Source: SLST01 sp046538735
Lineage (GTDB): Bacteria > Spirochaetota > Spirochaetia > DSM-27196 > SLST01
DNA: 64,000 bases
Direction of reading: 5' to 3'
NCBI GenBank assembly: GCA_046538735.1
Contig: JBKHII010000010.1
Span: 7,526-71,525, forward strand
Position 1 is the stretch's first letter. Each line of letters opens with the position of its first letter. Made by a program: the position numbers and the translations under genes. Positions 57,826 to 64,000 of the stretch are shown here, piece by piece. Below the pieces are notes generated by a model that was given only the letters and a program-made list of their open reading frames with translations, had not been told where the DNA came from and made no database searches.

Positions 57826-59289
57826 GAATCCGATGAGCGTGGCGGCTGCGAGGAACACCATCGAGAGCGCGAAGACGACCGCCTGCAACCCGATCGTCCA
57901 CCTCAGCCATCGAGGGTAGCTGACGACCGTGAACCCGAGCGCGATGATCAGGAGCGCGTTCGACGGGTAGATCATGTTCGAGAAACCGTCGCCGAATCCG
58001 AACGCCAGAACCGCTGTCTGCCGGGTGATTCCCACGAGGTCCGCGAGCGGCGTGAGAATCGGCATCATCAGAAACGCCTTCGCGCTCGCAGAGCCCACGA
58101 AGAAGTTCATCACGAGCGTTACTGCGTAGACGAGGAATGCCGCGACGAGCGGCGGGCTTCCCGCGATGAGGCCGCTCGCTCGAAAGAGCAGCGTGTCCAT
58201 GATTCCGCCCGACTGCACGATATGCTTCACGCTCATCGCCATGAGGATGAGGACGATCCCCGGCGCGATGTTGAGGACGCCGCGTCCGAAGGTCCGCGCG
58301 ATCTCGCGCGCGCTCATCCCGGCGAAGAGCCCGCTTCCCACGCCGCCGATGAAGAGCAGGAGCGCCATGAGCGGAAAGGCGATCTCGGAGAGCGCGGGGT
58401 TTCGGCTTGTGACGAGGATGAAGAGGATCGCGAGGCCCATGCTCGCGCCGAACCAGCGGAGCGCCCGGCGCATCCGGGGCGAGAGAGCCGCGGCGTTCGC
58501 GGGTGCGACGCGGTACGAGCCGGCCCCCGCGGCGGTCCGGTAGCGTATCCGCAGCGGCTCGTCCTCATCCCAGACGAGCGATCGGGCCGGGTCGGCGTCC
58601 AGTTTCCGCGCGTAGCGCCGGACGAAGAGCAGGACGACCACGTAGATCAGAACGAAGAAGATTGCGCGGAGCCATGCCCCCGAGAAGAGCGGCAGCTCTG
58701 CAATTGTCTGCGCGACGCCGATCGTGAACGGGTTCGTTATCGCCGCGGAGAACCCGAAGGCGAGTGGGAGGAGGCTCATCCCCAGGCCGACCATCGAGTC
58801 CCAACCCAGGATGTGCGCGAGCGGCACGATGAAGACGATGAGCGGAACCATCGCCTCATAGATCCCGAGCATCGCGGAGAAGAGCATGAAGACGAGAATG
58901 ATGATCGCCATGAGGAGGTAGCGTCTGCCTCCGAGCGTCGCGACGAGATGGTGGAGCCCCTGCTCGAGAATCTTGCCCTGCTCGAGGATTGTGAAGGCGC
59001 CGCCTACGAAGATGAGGAAGAGGATGATCGTGATGACGGCGACGTTGCCGGGAGCGAAGAGCACCTCGATCGGCGCGGTCGCCCAGCGCCACACCGGGTA
59101 GTCGGGCGACGGGATCTCCTCGTAGGAACCGGTGACGACCATCTCGCGCCCGTCCGCTACCACGCGATCGTAGCTGCCGGCCGGAATCACCCGGGTCAGG
59201 ATGCCCGAGACGATCATGAGCGCCAGGATGATCGCGAAGGCGAAGACGAAGGCGCGGGCGCCGACCTTGATCGAGTACTGCTTATCCAT
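57814..59289 (-). CDS. YfcC-family membrane carrier
   Basis: YfcC/DcuC-related carriers move amino acids or dicarboxylates across the inner membrane. The 491-residue protein has about 12 TM helices. Typical landmarks are SGILTRVIPAGSYDR at the first periplasmic loop, FGFSAAITNPFTIGVAQ, MNFFVGSASAKAFLMMPIL and FGDGFSNMIYPSNALLI. The start ATG 59289 overlaps the M20 peptidase stop by 8 bp, so the two are coupled; uptake of peptides or N-acyl amino acids followed by hydrolysis is a reasonable inference. Confidence 0.88.
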   Translation of the reverse strand: MDKQYSIKVGARAFVFAFAIILALMIVSGILTRVIPAGSYDRVVADGREMVVTGSYEEIPSPDYPVWRWATAPIEVLFAPGNVAVITIILFLIFVGGAFTILEQGKILEQGLHHLVATLGGRRYLLMAIIILVFMLFSAMLGIYEAMVPLIVFIVPLAHILGWDSMVGLGMSLLPLAFGFSAAITNPFTIGVAQTIAELPLFSGAWLRAIFFVLIYVVVLLFVRRYARKLDADPARSLVWDEDEPLRIRYRTAAGAGSYRVAPANAAALSPRMRRALRWFGASMGLAILFILVTSRNPALSEIAFPLMALLLFIGGVGSGLFAGMSAREIARTFGRGVLNIAPGIVLILMAMSVKHIVQSGGIMDTLLFRASGLIAGSPPLVAAFLVYAVTLVMNFFVGSASAKAFLMMPILTPLADLVGITRQTAVLAFGFGDGFSNMIYPSNALLIIALGFTVVSYPRWLRWTIGLQAVVFALSMVFLAAATLIGFGPF

Positions 59290-60637
59290 GCGTGCACTCC
59301 CGGGTAATGACCGTCTCGTAGAAGTCGATGAGGCGGGTGAAGTTCTCGATCGAGATTCGCTCGTCCGTCCCGTGGATCCGCGCGATCTCGGCCGGCGTGA
59401 GCGCCATCGGGAGGAAGCGGAACACCGCATCCGCGAGCGGCGCGTACCACTTGCTGTCCGTGGACGCGGTCACGAGGAACGGCGCCGCGATGCAGTCGCA
59501 CACCGACTCGGCCGCATCCGCCACGATGCGATACCCTGGGTGCTCGACCGGGGAGCCGGGGACCGGTTCGTGTGCGTCGTCGGGATCCAAGACGTCGACC
59601 GCGACCCCTTCGCGCCGGAGGATCGATCGATAGCGCGCGAGCACGGAGGCAACGCTCTCACCCGGTAGAATGCGAACGTTCACGACCGCCCTCGCGCCTT
59701 GCGGCAGGACGTTCGGCGCTGCGCCGGCCTCCGCCATCGTCGCTGCCTGGGTCGTACGGATGAGCGCGGCCGTCTGCGGGCTGCGTGCAAGCACGACGCG
59801 CAGCAGCGGCCAGAAGAGGCGCGGAAACCGGTATACGAGCGAGAGCGGGAACGAGGCGTGCGGCGCGAGCGCACGGAAGAACTCGCCTACCGTGTAGGTG
59901 AGCCGGCGCGGGAAGGGGCGGCGTTCGGCGCGCGCGACGGCCGCGGCCGTCTTCCCCAACGCCGTTCGGGCGGGCGGCATCGCGGCGTGCCCGCCGGTCG
60001 TCTCGGCCGAGATCGCAACGTTGAGCTGACCCTTCTCGGCGATTCCGACGAGCGCGATCGGCTTGGACGGGGAGGAGAGCATGCCCACCGCGACGACCGC
60101 GCCCTCGTCCAGCGCGAAGTGGAACCGTCGGCCCGCTTCACGCATCCGGGTCGCGGTGACCGCCGCGCCGTTGGTGCCCATGAGCTCCTCGTCGCCTCCG
60201 AAGGCGAGGACGAGGCCGCGCTCGAGGCGCCGGCCCGAGACCATGACACGCTCGGACGCCTCGAGTGCCGCGACGAGCGAGTTCTTGTCGTCCAGCGCCC
60301 CGCGACCCCAAATGAACTCCTTGTCCACGGTTCCGGCGAACGGCGGATGGGTCCAGTCGGCCTCGGTGCCCTCTTCAACGTCCACGACGTCATAGTGTGC
60401 GAGCAGCAGGAGCGGGTCGAGAGCCGGATTGGCGCCGGGAAGCTCGATGACGAGCCGATACGGCTCGTCGCGTTCCACATCCGCGGCCGCGAAGAGGTGT
60501 GGGTACGAGCCGGCGATGAAGTCGAGGAATCCGGTGTACGCGCTTCTCGTGGCCTCCTCGTGGAGCCGCGCCGAGACCGTGGGAAAGCGGAGAGCGCGCG
60601 CGAACCGCTCTACGGATGCGTGGACATCCCGCGACAC
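59282..60637 (-). CDS. M20-family metallopeptidase (carboxypeptidase S-like)
   Basis: M20 enzymes are two-metal peptidases or amidohydrolases. The 451-residue protein has the metal-binding LLLLAHYDVVDVEEG (His, Asp), IWGRGALDDKNSLVAALEA (bridging Asp), LAFGGDEELMGTNGA (catalytic Glu pair), the dimerisation domain (about 190-310, GGHAAMPPARTA) and a C-terminal His-containing ARIHGTDERISIEN. It resembles the PM20D1/carboxypeptidase S branch, which acts on N-acyl amino acids. The start is GTG 60637 with no clear ribosome site, 6 bp after the previous gene. Confidence 0.92.
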   Translation of the reverse strand: MSRDVHASVERFARALRFPTVSARLHEEATRSAYTGFLDFIAGSYPHLFAAADVERDEPYRLVIELPGANPALDPLLLLAHYDVVDVEEGTEADWTHPPFAGTVDKEFIWGRGALDDKNSLVAALEASERVMVSGRRLERGLVLAFGGDEELMGTNGAAVTATRMREAGRRFHFALDEGAVVAVGMLSSPSKPIALVGIAEKGQLNVAISAETTGGHAAMPPARTALGKTAAAVARAERRPFPRRLTYTVGEFFRALAPHASFPLSLVYRFPRLFWPLLRVVLARSPQTAALIRTTQAATMAEAGAAPNVLPQGARAVVNVRILPGESVASVLARYRSILRREGVAVDVLDPDDAHEPVPGSPVEHPGYRIVADAAESVCDCIAAPFLVTASTDSKWYAPLADAVFRFLPMALTPAEIARIHGTDERISIENFTRLIDFYETVITRECTHG

Positions 60638-60643
60638 GAGACG

Positions 60644-61321
60644 CTACCTGCCGAGCCGGCCGAGCGGCCGGGGCTCAAACGAGACCCTACCGGTCCCGAT
60701 CGCTCGGATGCTCGTCTCGCGCGCGTCCTGAGCCGCGAGGTAGCGGATCGTGAGACTCAGCAGACCGCCCGTGATGACGACCGCAGCCGTGGGGAGCATC
60801 TCCGCAGGCGTGATGGTCTCCCACTGAGTCTCGATCTCGGAAAAGCTGCTCTGGAGGTAGTTCAGGTTTCGGTGTTGCACCGAGGGCGGAAGGAGCCAAT
60901 AGCCGGCGACTGCGGTTGCGACGCCTACCGCGAGATCGGCCCCCGCGAAGGCGAACGCCGTGCCGGTCGCGCCGCTGAGGTAGTGCCCTGCGCCCGGGAA
61001 GATCCACGAGAGCATGACGGCGCGCTCGACGTGTGCACGTTCCTGCCGTGCGATCGAAACGAGATCGAGCGTCCGGCTCAGCTCCGCAACCGTGACGTCC
61101 GAGAGCGGCCGGTCGCCGTTCTCTTCGAGGACCTTCATCAGCTCTGCTTCCGACGCGGAGATCTGTGGTGCTTCGCTCGGCTGCTGGTTGCGGGCGGGAT
61201 CGTCGACTGCGTGGAGCGCGGCCGGCGAGAGAAAAGCCGCAGCGATCAGACAGCAAAGTGCGATGCGACTCGCGGGACGCCGGGCCCGTAACGGACGCCG
61301 ATTGATCTGGCTACGCGTCAT
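60644..61321 (-). CDS. Hypothetical exported/membrane protein
   Basis: No family is certain. The 225-residue protein has a signal peptide (about 15-38, IALCCLIAAAFLSPAALHA), a charged helical segment (about 50-95) and two or three hydrophobic stretches (VMLSWIFPGAGHYLSGATGT followed by FAFAGADLAVGVATAVAGYW, and AAVVITGGLLSLTIRYLA). The SWIFPGAGHYLSG stretch resembles DUF5683-like membrane proteins. It lies between the PspC-like gene and the M20 peptidase on the same strand. Confidence 0.7.
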   Translation of the reverse strand: MTRSQINRRPLRARRPASRIALCCLIAAAFLSPAALHAVDDPARNQQPSEAPQISASEAELMKVLEENGDRPLSDVTVAELSRTLDLVSIARQERAHVERAVMLSWIFPGAGHYLSGATGTAFAFAGADLAVGVATAVAGYWLLPPSVQHRNLNYLQSSFSEIETQWETITPAEMLPTAAVVITGGLLSLTIRYLAAQDARETSIRAIGTGRVSFEPRPLGRLGR

Positions 61322-61344
61322 TCACGCATTGTAGCCGATCTCCG

Positions 61345-61545
61345 TCACAGGTCGTCAACATGATCCGGTCGCTCCGGCATGATCACCATGGCGATAATGT
61401 ACGCGAGAATGCCGCTGCCGCCGGCGAGCACGAAGAGCACCCAGCCGACTCGAACCAGCGTCGGTTCGAGCCCGAAGTAGTCGGCGATGCCGCTGCACAC
61501 CCCGGCGATCTTCTTATCGGTCCCCAGATAGAGTCGTCGTGCCAT
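61345..61545 (-). CDS. PspC-domain membrane protein
   Basis: PspC domains are small membrane modules of envelope-stress regulators. The 66-residue protein is a single PspC domain: LYLGTDKKIAGVCSGIADYF and GLEPTLVRVGWVLFVLAGG, followed by a hydrophobic ILAYIIAMVIMP. ATG 61545 has GGGAGAGGG upstream, better than the earlier in-frame ATG. It heads a four-gene minus-strand set. Confidence 0.93.
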   Translation of the reverse strand: MARRLYLGTDKKIAGVCSGIADYFGLEPTLVRVGWVLFVLAGGSGILAYIIAMVIMPERPDHVDDL

Positions 61546-61653
61546 CGTTCCCTCTCCCACTTTATGTCACGGAACGGGCGCTTGTGCTACCCCGATCGGG
61601 CTGGTGCCGGAATTGTTGATGACTCGGCCCCGCCCGTCTCGGTCGGTGGCCGG

Positions 61654-61683
61654 TTGACAACTCGCGAATCGGGCGGGGATACT
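61654..61683 (+). promoter_or_regulatory. Promoter of the TetR-family regulator gene
   Basis: TTGACA (61654-61659), an 18-nt spacer, and GATACT (61678-61683), 22 bp before ATG 61706. The -35 lies within GTTGACAAC, an imperfect small palindrome. Confidence 0.65.
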
Positions 61684-61705
61684 TCTTCGGCGGGGGACGC
61701 GAGCG

Positions 61706-62299
61706 ATGAAGGAGACCGGGCGAAGACCGAGAAGCAATCGGGAGAAGATCATCCAGGGCGCGGCGAAGTTGATCATCGAGAAGGGCGTGGCCAACACGAG
61801 CCTTGCCGACATCGCCGACGAGGTGGGAATCAGCAAGGGAACGCTCTACTACTACTACTCGAGCAAGAGCGAGCTGATCTTCGACATCAGCGTCCGGCAC
61901 ATGGAGCACATTACCAACACCATCGTCTCGTGGGTGGAGGGCCACGGTCGCGATGAGAGCGCCGAACGCTTCCTGCAGATGGTCGTTGAGACCGTCCTCA
62001 AGTCGGAGACGCGAGGCTACATCCACTTCTACCTGATCCAGGAGGCGCTGAGCGGCAACCACGAGTCGCTTCGGATCAGATTCACACAGGAGTACGACCG
62101 CTGGCTCCAGCTCATCGGCGAGGGGCTGCGGTTGATCCTGCCGCCGCAAACCGATATCGAGACCGAGTCGAGGATTCTCCTCTCGAGCATAGACGGGCTC
62201 CTGCTGCAACAGCTGCTCGGGATGGGCCCCGTTCCGATCGAGCGTGTAGGCCGGTACTTCGCCGGCGACCGTGTTGCGCGTGAACATCCTTCTGCTTGA
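61706..62299 (+). CDS. TetR-family transcriptional regulator
   Basis: The 197-residue protein has the N-terminal HTH typical of the family (REKIIQGAAKLIIEKGVANT, SLADIADEVGISKGTLYYYY and SSKSELIFD, about residues 12-60) and a helical ligand-binding domain. Its perfect -35 promoter lies directly upstream. The next gene, rsmE, starts inside its end (overlap about 29 bp). The effector and targets are unknown; no efflux gene adjoins it. Confidence 0.92.
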   Translation: MKETGRRPRSNREKIIQGAAKLIIEKGVANTSLADIADEVGISKGTLYYYYSSKSELIFDISVRHMEHITNTIVSWVEGHGRDESAERFLQMVVETVLKSETRGYIHFYLIQEALSGNHESLRIRFTQEYDRWLQLIGEGLRLILPPQTDIETESRILLSSIDGLLLQQLLGMGPVPIERVGRYFAGDRVAREHPSA

Positions 62300-63095
62300 G
62301 CCCGCCGAGCGCGAGCTCTCCTCACGCGATCCCCGCGCGCGCCACATCCGCAAGGTGCTCCACGCGCACGCGGGCGACGATCTGCGTGCCGGCGAGATCG
62401 GAGGGGCGCTCGGCGTCGCAACCATCGTCTCGGAGTCGGCCGGCGGATACGTCCTGGAGTTCAAGCCGGCTCACGCTCCGCCTCCGCTTCCTCCCGTAGA
62501 GTTGCTGCTCGGCCATCCCCGACCGATCGTCCTCAAGCGGCTGCTTCGCGATCTCGCCGCGCTCGGCCCCTCGGCAGTGATCGTGGCGCCGACCGAGCTC
62601 GGCGAGAAGAGCTACTACGAGTCCAGTCTCTGGTCGGACGTCCGCACCCCGCTGCTGGAAGGCGCGGCGCAGAGCGGTACCACGCTCGTACCGGAGGTCG
62701 CGCGTGTCGCCTCGCTCTCGGACGCGATCGGGCGGCTTCGCTCGGCCTCCGACGGTCGGCTCGTGCTTCACGGAGAGAGCGTCGCACCGGCTTCGCCATC
62801 GGGAACCCGGCCGGCCGGCGCGCGGTCTCGCGAGACACCGCAGGGTCGCCGGGGGCTCCCACCTCGCGGGATCTTCGAATCGCTCGCTGCGCTCGGTGCA
62901 GGCCGTGTGCCGGGAGACGAGTCGTGGCTGACCGTTGCCGTTGGTTCCGAGCGGGGCTGGACCGCGCGCGAGATCGCGTTGCTCGGCAACGCGGGCTTCG
63001 TGCCGTGCACGCTCGGCAGTCGCGTGCTGCGGACCGAGACCGCCGCTACGATCGCCGTCTGGGCGGCCGTTTCGTGGTACGATGGACGAGCATGA
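62271..63095 (+). CDS. rsmE: RsmE-family 16S rRNA methyltransferase (m3U1498)
   Basis: RsmE is a SPOUT-fold methyltransferase that modifies 16S rRNA U1498. The 274-residue protein has the PUA-like N-terminus (ARHIRKVLHAHAGDDLRAGE), the SPOUT core (VIVAPTELGEKSYYESSLW), and the knot motif VAVGSERGWTAREIALLGNA ending LGSRVLRTETAATIAVWA. The common GPEGG reads GSERGW here. A Gly/Pro/Arg-rich insert (about 170-203) interrupts the domain. Start GTG 62271 lies within the TetR gene; the stop overlaps the GNAT start (ATGA). Confidence 0.87.
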   Translation: MLRVNILLLEPAERELSSRDPRARHIRKVLHAHAGDDLRAGEIGGALGVATIVSESAGGYVLEFKPAHAPPPLPPVELLLGHPRPIVLKRLLRDLAALGPSAVIVAPTELGEKSYYESSLWSDVRTPLLEGAAQSGTTLVPEVARVASLSDAIGRLRSASDGRLVLHGESVAPASPSGTRPAGARSRETPQGRRGLPPRGIFESLAALGAGRVPGDESWLTVAVGSERGWTAREIALLGNAGFVPCTLGSRVLRTETAATIAVWAAVSWYDGRA

Positions 63096-63682
63096 AGGGC
63101 GTCCGGCTTCGAACCCCCAGACTCCTCGTTCGTGACCTTCCGCCGAGCCAGGCGGAGCGGGTGGCGCGATTCCATCGGGAGAACTGGCACTTCCACCGGC
63201 CGTGGGAGCCGCTGCGACGCGACGAGTTCTTCGGCGAGCGCTACCAACGGCGACTCCTGCGGAGCGAGCGAGCGTCTGACTCCGCGCTCCACCTGTGGCT
63301 GTTGCTCGCCGAGGACGGGAGCAGCCGGTGGCGAGATGCGCCGATTGTGGGATCGGTGACGCTCTCGTCCATCGTGCGGGGGTTCTTCCAGAGCTGCTAC
63401 CTCGGCTACAAAATGGACGCGCGCTACACGCGGCGGGGTCTCATGCGGGAGGCGCTCACCGAAGTCGTGGGCTACGCGTTTTCCCGAGTGGGGCTCCACC
63501 GGATCGAGGCGAACGCGATGCCGCGCAATCAGGCATCGCGTTCGCTCCTCGAGCGTCTCGGGTTTCGCGAGGAAGGGCTTGCGAGGCGCTACCTGCGGAT
63601 CCAGGGTGAATGGGAAGATCACGTACACATGGTCGTGCTGAGCGAGGAGTGGGCGGAAACGGGAACCTCGCGTCGGTCTTGA
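63092..63682 (+). CDS. GNAT acetyltransferase (RimJ/RimL type)
   Basis: RimJ/RimL-type enzymes acetylate N-termini of ribosomal or other proteins. The 196-residue protein has RLRTPRLLVRDLPPSQAERV, GSVTLSSIVRGFFQSCYLGY, the acetyl-CoA loop region MDARYTRRGLMREALTEVVG, and IEANAMPRNQASRSLLERLG. The start ATG 63092 is coupled to rsmE (ATGA). The neighbours rsmE and rpmB suggest, but do not prove, a ribosomal target. Confidence 0.92.
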   Translation: MKGVRLRTPRLLVRDLPPSQAERVARFHRENWHFHRPWEPLRRDEFFGERYQRRLLRSERASDSALHLWLLLAEDGSSRWRDAPIVGSVTLSSIVRGFFQSCYLGYKMDARYTRRGLMREALTEVVGYAFSRVGLHRIEANAMPRNQASRSLLERLGFREEGLARRYLRIQGEWEDHVHMVVLSEEWAETGTSRRS

Positions 63683-63707
63683 CGTAGTGGACGTGCTTTC
63701 GTATATA
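63679..63707 (+). promoter_or_regulatory. Promoter of rpmB
   Basis: TTGACG (63679-63684), a 17-nt spacer, and TATATA (63702-63707), overlapping the stop codon of the GNAT gene. Confidence 0.7.
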
Positions 63708-63733
63708 TTGCGGGTACTTTTGCAGGAGTCTGT

Positions 63734-63973
63734 ATGTCCAGGAAATGTTCGATCACCGGCAAGAAGCCGCTTTCAGGTAACAACGTCTCGCACGCCCACA
63801 ATAAGACGCGGCGGCTGCAGCTTCCGAACATCCAGAAGAAGCGCATCTACGTGCCGGAACTGGGCAGATTCGTGCGGCTGCGGGTCTCCACCCGTGCGCT
63901 CCGCTCGATCAGCAAGGTCGGGCTCCTGAGCTACCTCAAGAAGAACGATCTCTCGCTGAACGACGTCGTCTGA
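63734..63973 (+). CDS. rpmB: 50S ribosomal protein L28
   Basis: The 79-residue protein matches L28: MSRKCSITGKKPLSGNNVSH, AHNKTRRLQLPNIQKKRIYV, RLRVSTRALRSISKVGL and a short C-terminus. The length is typical. CAGGAG lies seven bases before ATG 63734. It has its own promoter and no partner gene visible before the window ends. Confidence 0.97.
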   Translation: MSRKCSITGKKPLSGNNVSHAHNKTRRLQLPNIQKKRIYVPELGRFVRLRVSTRALRSISKVGLLSYLKKNDLSLNDVV

Positions 63974-64000
63974 GCGTCCGTCCGTCCCCGCGCCGGTTGC

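Noticed and set aside
63079..63084. TACGAT as a -10 box for the GNAT gene
   Set aside because: It lies inside rsmE coding sequence without a -35 partner; the ATGA overlap already explains expression.
1..64000. tRNA, rRNA, CRISPR, insertion sequences, riboswitches
   Set aside because: Looked for on both strands by eye; no cloverleaf, repeat-spacer pattern, transposase or recognisable riboswitch was seen. Small RNAs cannot be excluded this way.

Overview
The window is GC-rich, gene-dense bacterial chromosome, and I read it as a spirochaete (order Spirochaetales). The strongest evidence is an intact cytoplasmic filament protein gene, cfpA (8742-10718), a protein known from Treponema and relatives. 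It is followed by a hypothetical gene and a PPDK-like gene, an order I recall from T. pallidum (TP0748-TP0746). Two MinD/ParA-like ATPases, a complete Bat aerotolerance cluster and a chemoreceptor fit the same group. I found no rRNA, tRNA, CRISPR array, insertion sequence or prophage. Most genes are packed with ATGA or TAATG overlaps.

Layout. 1-4.7 kb: a PtsP-like protein (cut by the left edge), a Nudix hydrolase, and a KtrB/KtrA potassium-uptake pair. 4.7-21 kb: a cell-architecture region. It holds a MinD-like ATPase divergent from a transmembrane LysM protein, then cfpA, a partner gene, a PPDK-like protein whose ATP-grasp half looks dead, a J-domain protein, an orphan gene with a near-consensus promoter, a chemoreceptor, a baeRF-type protein and a second, extended ParA-like ATPase. 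21-28.9 kb: RNase PH, L-rhamnose mutarotase and isomerase, a condensation-like acyltransferase with a zinc-ribbon membrane partner, a CPBP-like membrane protein lacking its glutamate pair, a large unrecognised protein, and a LiaF-like protein. 28.9-31.5 kb: an oxidoreductase overlapping 4-alpha-glucanotransferase.

31.8-39.2 kb is an uronate-catabolism cluster: a LacI regulator with a perfect 16-bp palindrome at its promoter, an SDR, a GH88 unsaturated-uronyl hydrolase, a TIM-barrel isomerase, a Gfo/Idh/MocA dehydrogenase, a KDG-type kinase and KDPG aldolase. Together these would take unsaturated uronides to pyruvate and glyceraldehyde-3-phosphate. The nearby rhamnose genes hint at a rhamnose-uronate polymer as the ultimate source (inference). 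argJ is translationally coupled to the end of this cluster. MoxR-DUF58-Bat genes follow (40.5-48 kb), ending in a BatD protein that also carries BatE-like TPR and SH3-like parts.

48-64 kb is mixed housekeeping: Smr, IF-1, a DksA-like protein without zinc cysteines, an MBL hydrolase, a helicase-derived DbpA-domain protein without catalytic motifs, an OmpA-like protein, cysK-metY for sulfur amino acids, a decayed uridine kinase gene, an isocitrate/isopropylmalate dehydrogenase, a four-gene minus-strand set (PspC, hypothetical, M20 peptidase, YfcC carrier), TetR-rsmE-GNAT, and ribosomal protein L28.

The best leads for something undescribed are the catalytically split PPDK-like protein beside the CfpA filament gene, and the surrounding set of spirochaete-specific ATPase, LysM and filament genes.
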